Part shown: piece by piece, positions 6,584-13,546 of the stretch
Numbering within the stretch: position 1 is the first letter of the stretch
Layout of the letters: every line of letters starts with the position of its first letter
Source of the DNA: an uncultured Lachnospiraceae bacterium
GTDB taxonomy: Bacteria; Bacillota; Clostridia; Lachnospirales; Lachnospiraceae
NCBI GenBank assembly: GCA_947068385.1
Contig: CAMTBF010000027.1
Span: forward strand, 1 to 14,542
DNA length: 14,542 nucleotides
Direction: 5' to 3'
Notes under the pieces: generated by a model
Seen by the model: the letters and a program-made list of their open reading frames with translations, nothing else
What the model was told of the DNA's origin: nothing
Database searches by the model: none
Program-made: the position numbers and the translations under genes

Positions 6584-7468
6584 CTACAGCAATCCGTATC
6601 CCCGCATGGCCTTCTCCAGGCGCTGCACATTGGCGGGCTCCATCTCGGTCAAAGGCCTGCGCAGGGTGCCTCCTATCTTCCCCATCAGGCTCAGGGCCTT
6701 CTTCACGGGAATGGGGTTCACCTCGCAGAACAGCGCGTTGCACAGCTCCATGGCCTCCAGCTGCAGCCTGCAGCTCTCCTTCGCGTCGCCGTCCAGGTAC
6801 TTCTGGCAGATCTCATGGGTCTGGGCCGGTGCCACGTTTGCCAGCACGGAGATCACGCCGATGCCTCCCAAAGACATGATGGGCACAATCTGGTCGTCAT
6901 TGCCGGAGTAGATGTCCACCTTGCCTGCCCCGATGGCCGCCAGATGGGCGATCTGGCCGATGTTGCCGCTGGCCTCCTTGACGCCCACGATGTTCTCCAC
7001 GTCCGTGCACAGCCTGAGGATAGTCTCCGGCGCGATATTGCAGCCGGTCCTGCTGGGCACATTGTAGAGGATGATGGGAATCTCCACCGCATCCGCCACC
7101 GCCTTGAAATGGGCATAGAGGCCGTTCTGGGTGGCTTTGTTGTAATAGGGGCTCACCAGCAGCAGGCCGTCCGCCCCTGCCTCCTGGGCCTCCTTCGACA
7201 GATGGATGGCAGTGTCCGTGCAGTTGGAGCCGGTGCCCGCCACCACGGGGATGCGCCCCGCCACCGTCTTCACGCAGTACCTGATCACGTCCGCGTGCTC
7301 CTCCAGGGTCAGCGTGGACGACTCGCCCGTAGTGCCACAGACGATGATGGCGTCCGTCCCCTCTGCGATCTGGAATTCCAGCAGCTTCGCAAACCCTTCA
7401 TAATCCACTTCACCATTATCACGCATGGGCGTAACGACCGCCACACCCGAGCCCTTAAAAATAGACAT
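6584..7468 (-). CDS. dapA: 4-hydroxy-tetrahydrodipicolinate synthase
   Basis: A 294-residue DapA, a class I aldolase that condenses pyruvate with aspartate-4-semialdehyde, the committed step to diaminopimelate and lysine. TIM-barrel motifs are complete: GTTGES at 45-50 (Thr46/Thr47), SPYYN at 106-110 (Tyr109), YNVPSRTG at 135-142 (Tyr135, Arg140) and GVKEASG at 162-168. Lys164 is the Schiff-base residue. These match the E. coli catalytic set T44/T45, Y107, Y133, R138, K161. The length is standard. The start is preceded by GGAGGAG. It is the first gene after a lysine riboswitch, so expression should fall when lysine is plentiful. Confidence 0.98.
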   Translation of the reverse strand: MSIFKGSGVAVVTPMRDNGEVDYEGFAKLLEFQIAEGTDAIIVCGTTGESSTLTLEEHADVIRYCVKTVAGRIPVVAGTGSNCTDTAIHLSKEAQEAGADGLLLVSPYYNKATQNGLYAHFKAVADAVEIPIILYNVPSRTGCNIAPETILRLCTDVENIVGVKEASGNIGQIAHLAAIGAGKVDIYSGNDDQIVPIMSLGGIGVISVLANVAPAQTHEICQKYLDGDAKESCRLQLEAMELCNALFCEVNPIPVKKALSLMGKIGGTLRRPLTEMEPANVQRLEKAMRGYGLL

Positions 7469-7508
7469 CTTTTCTCCTCCATCCTCTTCGTTTCTCTACT
7501 GTGTAATG

Positions 7509-7539
7509 AAACAAACGCCGACACACAAAGCGCCGGCGC
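7509..7539 (-). terminator. Riboswitch expression-platform terminator before dapA
   Basis: In the RNA, GCGCCG (7539-7534) pairs with CGGCGU (7520-7515), followed by the U-rich run UUUGUUUC. It lies 22 nt past the riboswitch aptamer and upstream of the dapA RBS. The GGUGCGC segment at the aptamer's 3' side could pair with GCGCC here as an anti-terminator; that is inference. The U-tract is imperfect. Confidence 0.6.
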
Positions 7540-7561
7540 ATGAATCCAATAGGATAATATA

Positions 7562-7738
7562 CCGATAGCGCACCATCCTGTAACCACCAGATGACAGTCA
7601 TACAGCTCTTAACTGTATGCCCAAGAGCCGATGAGCAGATCATCCCCTCTTTCGGCGTGTTCCCCTTTCCCTTCCCTTCCTCTGCGCCTGCCGCATCCGA
7701 AAAGGTACTCTTGAAAAACGCAACCTCTATCTTCTTGC
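7562..7738 (-). ncRNA. Lysine riboswitch (L-box) controlling dapA
   Basis: Reading the minus strand, the conserved L-box blocks appear in order. They are AAGATAGAGGTTGCG then UUUUUCAAGAGUA (loop-E region), GAAAGGGG-AACACGCCGAA, CAUCGGC and ACUGUCA, and finally the closing CUAUC. GATAG/CUAUC forms P1, possibly extended by AAUAUA with UAUAUU. UGCG-GCAGG-CGCA forms a P3-like hairpin and CAUACAG-7nt-CUGUAUG the P4-like hairpin. The blocks match the B. subtilis lysC leader as I recall it. Lysine binding should favour the downstream terminator and shut off dapA-dapB, and possibly fbp. Boundaries are accurate to a few bases. Confidence 0.93.
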
Positions 7739-7752
7739 ATATATTCTCTCTC

Positions 7753-7774
7753 CAATAGAAAAGGCTTTCTATTG
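7753..7774 (-). promoter_or_regulatory. 5'-terminal stem-loop of dapA leader
   Basis: CAATAGAAA and TTTCTATTG form a perfect 9-bp hairpin with a 4-nt loop (GCCU in the RNA). It begins at the predicted transcription start, 7 nt after the -10 box, and precedes the riboswitch. A stem at the extreme 5' end commonly shields mRNA from 5'-end-dependent decay, so that role is inferred. Confidence 0.55.
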
Positions 7775-7780
7775 TCATAA

Positions 7781-7809
7781 ATCATAACATCATACCGGAA
7801 CGCTGTCAA
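7781..7809 (-). promoter_or_regulatory. Sigma-A promoter of dapA-dapB operon
   Basis: Minus strand: TTGACA (7809-7804), 17-nt spacer, TATGAT (7786-7781). The -35 is perfect and the -10 is 5/6. The -35 starts 12 nt beyond the stop codon of the CobA-like gene, and no terminator separates them, so some read-through from upstream is possible. Confidence 0.88.
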
Positions 7810-7820
7810 TGGATTTCTCG

Positions 7821-8324
7821 TCAAATCTGCGCTTTTGCTTCCGGCTTCCAGGTCTCGATCCGGGAGACCACGTCGGCCAGGGCACAGATGTCCTCCCCCG
7901 CCTTCTTGCCTGTCAGGATCACGTCCGTATCCCCCCTGCATTCCAGCAGCGCCTTCAAGTCCTCCAGGGACACAATCTCCTTCTCCACCAGCCGGAGCAC
8001 CTCGTCCAGTATCAGCAGGTCGCACTCCCTGGTGATCAGCACCTTTTTGGCGAAGTTCATCTCGTTCTTGATGTTGGCGACCTCCTCCTGCTTCTTCTCC
8101 TCCGACAGGTTCTCGTAGCTCTCGTCGGATTTCTCGAAGCAGAACAGCTTGATCTCCGGTTCCATCCTGCGCAGGAAGTCCTGGGACTTCATGCCGTTCC
8201 CCTTCAGGAACTGAAGGATGACCACGCTCTTCCCCTCCATGGCGGCCTGCAAAGCCCGCCCCAGAGCCGCCGGGGACTTTCCCTTTCCGTCACCGGCATA
8301 TATATTGACCAATCCTTTAGCCAT
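7821..8324 (-). CDS. CobA/BtuR-like P-loop protein, putative corrinoid adenosyltransferase
   Basis: A 167-residue protein resembling ATP:cob(I)alamin (cobyrinic acid a,c-diamide) adenosyltransferases of the CobA/CobO/BtuR type, which move the adenosyl group of ATP onto cobalt in the cytoplasm. Visible features are the P-loop GDGKGKS (11-17), the QFLKG strand end (38-42), Walker B LLILDE (103-108) and VILTGK...ALADVVSRIETWK (135-160), matching the CobA LTGR/ADLVTE region. It is divergent. The Thr-Thr after the P-loop is Ser-Pro, the aromatic motif around CobA's substrate pocket is not evident, and the C-terminal KH...GIEY segment is missing. It is therefore probably a CobA-family member, but the corrinoid reaction is not assured. 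It has its own promoter, no cobalamin genes nearby and no visible cobalamin riboswitch. The RBS is GAGGTGGGG. Confidence 0.75.
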   Translation of the reverse strand: MAKGLVNIYAGDGKGKSPAALGRALQAAMEGKSVVILQFLKGNGMKSQDFLRRMEPEIKLFCFEKSDESYENLSEEKKQEEVANIKNEMNFAKKVLITRECDLLILDEVLRLVEKEIVSLEDLKALLECRGDTDVILTGKKAGEDICALADVVSRIETWKPEAKAQI

Positions 8325-8364
8325 ACCCCACCTCGTTTCAACCGAAATATTTCAAGACAGTCCC

Positions 8365-8393
8365 ATCATACCATACTTTCCTGATTTTGGCAA
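8365..8393 (-). promoter_or_regulatory. Sigma-A promoter for the CobA-like gene
   Basis: Minus strand: TTGCCA (8393-8388), 17-nt spacer, TATGAT (8370-8365), matching consensus 5/6 and 5/6. The palindrome GAAATATTTC (8344-8353) lies just past the predicted start and could be an operator. The promoter sits in the 107-nt gap after the SSB gene, so the two genes can be expressed separately. Confidence 0.75.
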
Positions 8394-8431
8394 ACACTAA
8401 CGGTCGATTTGGGTAAAAGGCTCCGGTTCCG

Positions 8432-9070
8432 TCACATTTCGTCCTCCGAGATCAGCTCCAGCTTGCTGACCGACACCTCAAAGGCCACCCTTCTCTCCAC
8501 ATTCTCCTCGTCCAGCTTCTTCATATATTCCCTGCTCTGTATCCGCCCCCACACGGCACAGCGCTCCCCTACCTTGAAATTGTTGGCATAGCGGGCATTC
8601 CGGCCCCAGCAGATGCAGGGTATGTAATCGGATTTTCCATAAGGGCGGTTCACGGCCAGCAGAAGGTCCGCAATCTCTCTCCCAAGGGGCGTCTTCCTGT
8701 AGATCGGCTCCTTGCAGATATAGCCGTCCAGGAAGATCTGGTTGGTCTTGGAGCTCTCCTCCATCTCGTCCACGAAGCTCACCTCCCTGGCGAACACCGA
8801 GAGCACCAGGCGGTTCTTCCTCTCCTCATGGCGGTTGTAGGAGCGGAACTGTCCGTTCACGCATATCAGCTCCCCCGTATAGTCCGCCGTCACGTCCATC
8901 AGCCGCTCCGATACCATGACAGGGATCGTGTCATAGCTCTCGCTGAGCCGTTTGCAGCGCACATCCATCATGTAGAAGCCCTCTCCGAAAATCTCATGGC
9001 TATAGGTAAAACCGCTTGCTATTTCCCCCATAACCGTCACCTGGTTGTTTTCAATTACCTTATCTGTCAT
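8432..9070 (-). CDS. SSB-family protein with two OB-fold domains
   Basis: A 212-residue protein annotated here by its C-terminal half. Residues 110-207 follow the single-stranded-DNA-binding (SSB) OB-fold pattern: NQIFLDGYICKEPIYRKTPLG, then LLLAVNRPYGKSDYIPCICWG, then FKVGERCAVWGRIQSREY and a closing VSVSKLELI strand. Residues 10-100 look like a second, more divergent OB fold (VTVMGEI, FYMMDVRCKRLS, IPVMVSERL, ICVNGQFRSYN). The protein ends SEDEM, acidic but lacking the DDDIPF-type tip that recruits partners in housekeeping SSB. It probably binds single-stranded DNA in replication, repair or competence as an accessory SSB; the specific role is unknown. ATG at 9070 has AAGGGAG at normal spacing and is preferred over ATG at 9112. 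The upstream promoter is unclear, with only a TATAAA-like -10 near 9170. Confidence 0.82.
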   Translation of the reverse strand: MTDKVIENNQVTVMGEIASGFTYSHEIFGEGFYMMDVRCKRLSESYDTIPVMVSERLMDVTADYTGELICVNGQFRSYNRHEERKNRLVLSVFAREVSFVDEMEESSKTNQIFLDGYICKEPIYRKTPLGREIADLLLAVNRPYGKSDYIPCICWGRNARYANNFKVGERCAVWGRIQSREYMKKLDEENVERRVAFEVSVSKLELISEDEM

Positions 9071-9298
9071 TTTCGTTCTCCCTTCTTGTCCTAAGACTTT
9101 TTCCGGTAACACCTCCGGCAGGACATCCCCTCGACGGATCCATATCCCAACGGCTGGATATTACTATTTATACAATAGAAACGGGCATTTTAGTACCATT
9201 TCTCATCGCACTCTTCGTCATTTTTTGCAAATCCGCATTCTATATCATCAGTAAATCTATGTAAAATCGAAAATCAGTCCTCCGCATCCCAATAATCC
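9071..9298. other. Divergent spacer between SSB gene and typA
   Basis: No gene is supported here; short frames lack RBS and family features. It holds the upstream region of the SSB gene, including a 6-bp inverted repeat ATATCC/GGATAT (9142-9147 with 9156-9161) and an AT-rich stretch near 9160-9250 that probably contains its promoter. I could not fix the -35 box. Confidence 0.5.
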
Positions 9299-9327
9299 TT
9301 GCGTCCCGCGGGAAATAGTGCTATACT
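9299..9327 (+). promoter_or_regulatory. Sigma-A promoter of typA
   Basis: TTGCGT (9299-9304), 17-nt spacer, TATACT (9322-9327), matching consensus 4/6 and 5/6 with ideal spacing. It predicts a leader of about 130 nt. Confidence 0.75.
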
Positions 9328-9333
9328 GTAACA

Positions 9334-9463
9334 GTTTGAAAATGTGCCTGAAAAAGCCATCGGCAAAGATAGACACAGGTTGACAATCCGGCAATCCCCA
9401 GGGTTGCCGCCAGCGCCGGATCCGTGCACAGGGCGCTGAAGCGCACAGAGAGGTATGATAATC
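9334..9463 (+). promoter_or_regulatory. Structured 5' leader of typA
   Basis: The leader can form GGCAA(t)CC with GGTTGCC (9390-9408) or, sharing the same GGC bases, ATCCGGC with GCCGGAT (9386-9392 with 9415-9421). A GCGC-TGAA-GCGC hairpin (9433-9444) ends 3 nt before the SD GAGAGG (9448-9453), and GTGC/GCAC can extend or compete with it. Overlapping pairings beside an SD suggest control of translation or stability. I recognise no known riboswitch class. Confidence 0.4.
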
Positions 9464-11296
9464 ATGAATCAAAAAAGAGAAGATGTAAGGAACGTTGCAA
9501 TCATAGCCCACGTAGACCATGGCAAGACCACTCTGGTGGACGAGCTGCTGAAGCAGAGCGGCGTGTTCCGTGAAGGCCAGGACGTGGCGGAGCGCGTCAT
9601 GGACTCCAACGATATCGAGCGCGAGCGGGGCATCACCATCCTTTCCAAGAATACCGCCGTCATGTACAAGGGGACCAAGATCAACATCGTGGACACCCCG
9701 GGCCATGCGGACTTCGGCGGCGAGGTGGAGCGGGTGCTGAAGATGGTCAACGGCGTCATCCTGGTGGTGGACGCCTTCGAGGGCCCCATGCCCCAGACCA
9801 AGTTCGTGCTCCGCAAGGCCCTGGAGCTGAAGCTCCCGGTCATCGTATGCATCAACAAGATAGACCGCCCTGAGGCCAGGCCCGAGGAGGTGGTGGACGA
9901 GGTGCTGGAGCTGTTCCTGGAGCTGGACGCGGACGACGCGCAGCTGGACTGCCCCTTCGTCTACGCCTCGGCGAAGACGGGCGTGGCTTCCATGGATTCC
10001 GATGGGAACGGTGCCAGCATGGAGCCCCTCTTCGAGACCATCGTGGACTACATCCCCGCCCCCGAGGGGGACCCAGAGGCCGGCACCCAGGTGCTGATCA
10101 GCACCATCGACTACAATGAGTACGTGGGCCGCATCGGCATCGGCAAGGTGGACAACGGATGCATCAAGGTGAACCAGGAGGTGGTCATCTGCAACCACCA
10201 CGACCCGGACAAGCAGGTAAAGGTCAAGGTCAGCAAGCTCTACGAGTTCAACGGCCTGAGCAAGGTGGAGGTGAGGGAGGCCGGCATCGGCTCCATCGTG
10301 GCCATCTCCGGCATCGCGGACATCCGCATCGGGGACACCCTCTGCTCCCCGGAGCAGGTTGTGCCCATCCCCTTCCAGAAGATCAGCGAGCCCACCATCG
10401 CCATGCAGTTCATGGTGAACGACTCGCCGCTGGCGGGCCTGGAGGGGAAATACGTCACCAGCCGCCACATCCGGGACAGGCTCTTCCGGGAGCTGAACAC
10501 GGACGTGTCCCTGCGGGTGGAGGAGACGGACACCACGGAATGCTTCAAGGTATCCGGCCGGGGCGAGCTGCACCTGTCCGTCCTGATCGAGAACATGCGC
10601 AGGGAGGGCTATGAGTTCGCCGTCAGCAAGGCGGAAGTCCTCTACCATACAGACGAGAACGGCAAACGCACGGAACCCATGGAGCTGGCCTACATCGACG
10701 TACCCAACGAGTTCGCCGGGGCCGTCATCGAGAAGCTGGGCCAGCGCAAGGGGGAGCTGCGCAACATGGGCAGCATCTCCGGCGGCACCTACACCCGCCT
10801 GGAGTTCTCCATCCCCGCCAGGGGCCTGATCGGCTACCGGGGCGAGTTCCTGACGGACACCAAGGGCAACGGCATCCTGAACACGGTCTTCGACGGCTAC
10901 GCGCCCTACAAGGGGGACATCCAGTACAGGAAGCAGGGCTCCCTGATCGCCTTCGAGGCCGGGGAATCCATCACCTACGGCCTGTTCAACGCCCAGGAGC
11001 GGGGCACCCTGTTCATCGGCCCCGGCCAGAAGGTCTACGCCGGCATGGTGGTGGGCCAGACCGGCAAGAGCGAGGACATCGAGGTGAATGTCTGCAAGAA
11101 GAAGCAGCTCACCAACACCCGGGCCTCCGGCTCCGATGAGGCCCTTCGCCTGGTGCCGCCCAGGATCCTGTCCATGGAGCAGTGCCTGGACTTCATCGAC
11201 ACGGACGAGCTTCTGGAGGTCACGCCCCACACGCTGCGCATCCGCAAGAAGATCCTGGATCCCACCCTGCGCAAGCGGGCGGCCCTGCGCAAGTGA
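9464..11296 (+). CDS. typA: Ribosome-associated GTPase TypA/BipA
   Basis: A 610-residue translational GTPase of the TypA/BipA family (usual length 600-615) that binds 70S ribosomes like EF-G and helps ribosome assembly and stress or cold adaptation. G-domain motifs are intact: AHVDHGKTT (15-23, P-loop), [11 protein letters not shown] (switch I), [12 protein letters not shown] (G3) and [10 protein letters not shown] (G4). They are followed by EF-G-like domains II, III and V and the TypA-specific C-terminal domain ([35 protein letters not shown]). I chose ATG at 9464 because GAGAGG (9448-9453) is 10 nt upstream; ATG at 9455 would almost touch the SD. It is monocistronic, with its own promoter and terminator. 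Confidence 0.98.
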   Translation: MNQKREDVRNVAIIAHVDHGKTTLVDELLKQSGVFREGQDVAERVMDSNDIERERGITILSKNTAVMYKGTKINIVDTPGHADFGGEVERVLKMVNGVILVVDAFEGPMPQTKFVLRKALELKLPVIVCINKIDRPEARPEEVVDEVLELFLELDADDAQLDCPFVYASAKTGVASMDSDGNGASMEPLFETIVDYIPAPEGDPEAGTQVLISTIDYNEYVGRIGIGKVDNGCIKVNQEVVICNHHDPDKQVKVKVSKLYEFNGLSKVEVREAGIGSIVAISGIADIRIGDTLCSPEQVVPIPFQKISEPTIAMQFMVNDSPLAGLEGKYVTSRHIRDRLFRELNTDVSLRVEETDTTECFKVSGRGELHLSVLIENMRREGYEFAVSKAEVLYHTDENGKRTEPMELAYIDVPNEFAGAVIEKLGQRKGELRNMGSISGGTYTRLEFSIPARGLIGYRGEFLTDTKGNGILNTVFDGYAPYKGDIQYRKQGSLIAFEAGESITYGLFNAQERGTLFIGPGQKVYAGMVVGQTGKSEDIEVNVCKKKQLTNTRASGSDEALRLVPPRILSMEQCLDFIDTDELLEVTPHTLRIRKKILDPTLRKRAALRK

Positions 11297-11320
11297 TGGC
11301 CCAAAGAGATATCCGTCTTC

Positions 11321-11348
11321 ATCGGGGAGGCTTCCTCCCCGATTTTTT
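11321..11348 (+). terminator. Intrinsic terminator of typA
   Basis: ATCGGGGAGG (11321-11330) pairs perfectly with CCTCCCCGAT (11334-11343) around a CTT loop, followed by a run of T to 11348. It starts 24 nt after the typA stop. Confidence 0.95.
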
Positions 11349-11447
11349 ATACAAAAATCCCTGCTCTCTCGTTCCTCTCCATCCGGGATAATATCGACCT
11401 ACCAGACAATACTGCAAATCAGAGCTTAAGATTCTAAGACTTTCTGA

Positions 11448-11499
11448 CATCCGCGCTTCCTGCGGATGGATTTACTTTACCAAATATCTCCGGTAAAGT
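11448..11499. repeat. Two inverted repeats downstream of the AraC regulator gene
   Basis: CATCCGC/GCGGATG (11448-11454 with 11462-11468) and ACTTTACC/GGTAAAGT (11474-11481 with 11492-11499) lie in the 220-bp spacer between the typA and regulator 3' ends. They may form the regulator's 3' end, but no U-tract follows on the minus strand. The second repeat coincides with promoter-like boxes on the minus strand. Confidence 0.4.
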
Positions 11500-11516
11500 C
11501 AAGCGTTTCCAAAAAA

Positions 11517-13412
11517 TTATTCCTGATTTTCCCTATTTTCCACATTTTCCGCAGCCCTTTTTCGCTCCCGGTATTCCACGGGTGTCATTCCGTGCAGCTG
11601 CCGGAACTTCCGTATAAAGCTCACGGAATGGCTGTAGCCCACCAGGAAGGCAATATCCTTCACGCTCTCCTCTGTCTCGGTGAGCAGCTCACATACATAT
11701 AAGAACTTTTTCTCCGTAATATAATCCGAAATGGTGCGGCCGGTCTGCGCCTTGAACCTGTGGCTCATACGGGAAATGGATATGCCAAAAAAATCGGAGA
11801 CCATGCTGGCGCTCAGCTCCGGAGACCTGCTGTTCCTATCGATGAAGTCCGTCACGCTCCGGATAAAATCCTCCTTGTCAGTCTGCTCCTCTCCGGCCTC
11901 CCCGCTTTTCATGTCCGCATCCCCCTTCCCCTTTTTGCCATCTTCCGCAGAGGCCGGGCCGGGCTGATAATACAGGATTCGGCCCTGTCCCTCTTTGCCG
12001 CCGCTGCGGCCCAGGGAGAGCGCCTGGTTATAAGACAGGTTTATCTTCGAAAGGCTGGCAGCCTCCCCGCCCACGAAAAAGCGGCTCCTCTCATCCACGC
12101 AGCCCGCGATCCGGAGCAGCTCCTCTTCCAGCCCTGCCTTTTTCGCCTCTGTCATTCCCACGATCATGGCTGCGGCGTTCCGGTTGGGAATATCCAGCAG
12201 CTGAATCTCATATTCCCTGTCCTGCCTTTCCTCCAGGAACGACTCAATCTGGCCCATGTCCGCTTCGGACCTGCCCGCGGATGCCACAAGGACGACCCGG
12301 TAGCTTTCCGCCCGGCCGAACAGCCCTTCCTCCCTCATCGCCGCTCTGAAATATTCCGTGTCGCAGTCCTTCCCATATATCAGATGCTGCAGCAGCCGGT
12401 TCCGCCGCTGCCTGTCCTCGGACAGGGCCACCTTTTTCTCCATGGCGTTCAGCGTGAACCGGAACGCCTCCGGCAGGCCCAGTCCCACCGGTATATTCTG
12501 AATCATCTCCCCGCAATAGGCCAGCAGCTCCCGAAAAGGATGCTCATTGTAATAGGTGAGCAGCAGGACCATGGCACCGCCGGCCAAAAGCATCAGCACC
12601 ACCACAAGGAAGAAGTTCCTCTGCCATATATTCAGCTCCGCAAACAGGCTTTTGTCATCCATATACCTGACCAGGCGGAAATAACCATTCGGCGAATCGT
12701 ATACCAGCTCATATGCCTTTCCCTCCTGCCGGGGTCTTGACGCGTACAGCAGCCTTCCCTCAAAATCCGTCAGAACCGTGGCAGAATCCCCGGCAGACAG
12801 AATCTCTCCGAGAACCGCCTCATCTATGGAAAAGATCCACCATTCCCCACGGTTCGTCCTGACGACATACTGCAGGGATTCCTCCACAGGCTCCCCATCA
12901 GCCTGCGGATCCTGCTGCCAGAGCATCCACTCTGTCCATTCGATGTCCTGCAGCCGCGCCAGCAGCTCCCCGCCATCCGCCATCCCCCCGTGCAGCCGCG
13001 CATAATAAGAGACCTCGTAAGTCCCCGCTTTGGTATGCACGGTATCCGGCAGCACTTCATTATAATATCCGATATCCTTCAGAATGGAATGGGTGATGAA
13101 TTCCGCGTTCAGGATTCCCCTTACCCTGTTGCCCCCGTAATCCTTCCGGACGGAAGCCTTTGACATATCGGCGTTCAATACATTGTAGGAAACGATCTGA
13201 TGAAGGCTGACAATATCCCTTTCCAGATCCGTTCCCGCGGCCGTCAGGGAGTTTTGCGCCTGCTCGATGATCTTAGTCCGATAGACTTCGCGGTAATTCT
13301 GCATAAAAAGGAAGACGAAACCGATTACCGGCAGGCACAGTATCAGCAGAAAGCTGCATATGAACCGCACATATGTCTTGTCCAGGCGGATTGCCCGATT
13401 TAACCTTTTCAT
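11517..13412 (-). CDS. Membrane-anchored AraC-family regulator with extracellular sensor
   Basis: A 631-residue one-component regulator resembling the YtdP/YesS type of Firmicutes. Transmembrane helix 1 spans about 16-38 and helix 2 about 266-288. The segment between them (about 40-264) is an extracellular sensor, probably Cache-like, and would detect a sugar or a solute-binding protein. The cytoplasmic part has a linker (290-350), a YesN-like middle region (about 370-480, ending SYNQALSLG) and a charged low-complexity insert (484-514). Two HTH motifs of the AraC domain follow at about 515-618 (SASMVSDFFGISISRMSHRF, then KDIAFLVGYSHSVSFIRKFR, ending MTPVEYR). The start at 13412 has GGGGAGGG upstream; the longer in-frame start at 13472 lacks comparable support. 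It lies 134 nt downstream of a sugar-binding protein gene on the same strand and probably controls that transporter. Confidence 0.9.
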   Translation of the reverse strand: MKRLNRAIRLDKTYVRFICSFLLILCLPVIGFVFLFMQNYREVYRTKIIEQAQNSLTAAGTDLERDIVSLHQIVSYNVLNADMSKASVRKDYGGNRVRGILNAEFITHSILKDIGYYNEVLPDTVHTKAGTYEVSYYARLHGGMADGGELLARLQDIEWTEWMLWQQDPQADGEPVEESLQYVVRTNRGEWWIFSIDEAVLGEILSAGDSATVLTDFEGRLLYASRPRQEGKAYELVYDSPNGYFRLVRYMDDKSLFAELNIWQRNFFLVVVLMLLAGGAMVLLLTYYNEHPFRELLAYCGEMIQNIPVGLGLPEAFRFTLNAMEKKVALSEDRQRRNRLLQHLIYGKDCDTEYFRAAMREEGLFGRAESYRVVLVASAGRSEADMGQIESFLEERQDREYEIQLLDIPNRNAAAMIVGMTEAKKAGLEEELLRIAGCVDERSRFFVGGEAASLSKINLSYNQALSLGRSGGKEGQGRILYYQPGPASAEDGKKGKGDADMKSGEAGEEQTDKEDFIRSVTDFIDRNSRSPELSASMVSDFFGISISRMSHRFKAQTGRTISDYITEKKFLYVCELLTETEESVKDIAFLVGYSHSVSFIRKFRQLHGMTPVEYRERKRAAENVENRENQE

Positions 13413-13546
13413 GATCGCCCTCCCCGCGCCCCGGCGCACGCCGCTTTTTCCTCCGGCCGCCCTGAAGGACAATGCCGGACATGCAGCACAGAAACCCGCC
13501 GCAGCCTTTGCCGTGGCAGGTTCCCGATCGACCTCAAATCTCTTCT

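Noticed and set aside
6209..7543. 444-codon open frame on + across dapA, dapB and the riboswitch
   Set aside because: It runs antisense to two certain genes, has no family motifs and no RBS, and its composition is that of a frame shadow.
7455..7778. Short minus-strand reading frames in the dapA leader
   Set aside because: The sequence is fully explained by the lysine riboswitch, its 5' hairpin and its terminator. No SD is present at plausible starts.
8325..8431. Possible cobalamin riboswitch upstream of the CobA-like gene
   Set aside because: The spacer is only 107 nt, is largely taken up by a promoter, and shows no B12-box-like sequence.
9257..11230. 657-codon open frame antisense to typA
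   Set aside because: It is a shadow of the GC-rich typA codon pattern: composition is Leu/Val/His/Asp-biased, there is no recognisable domain, and typA itself is unmistakable.
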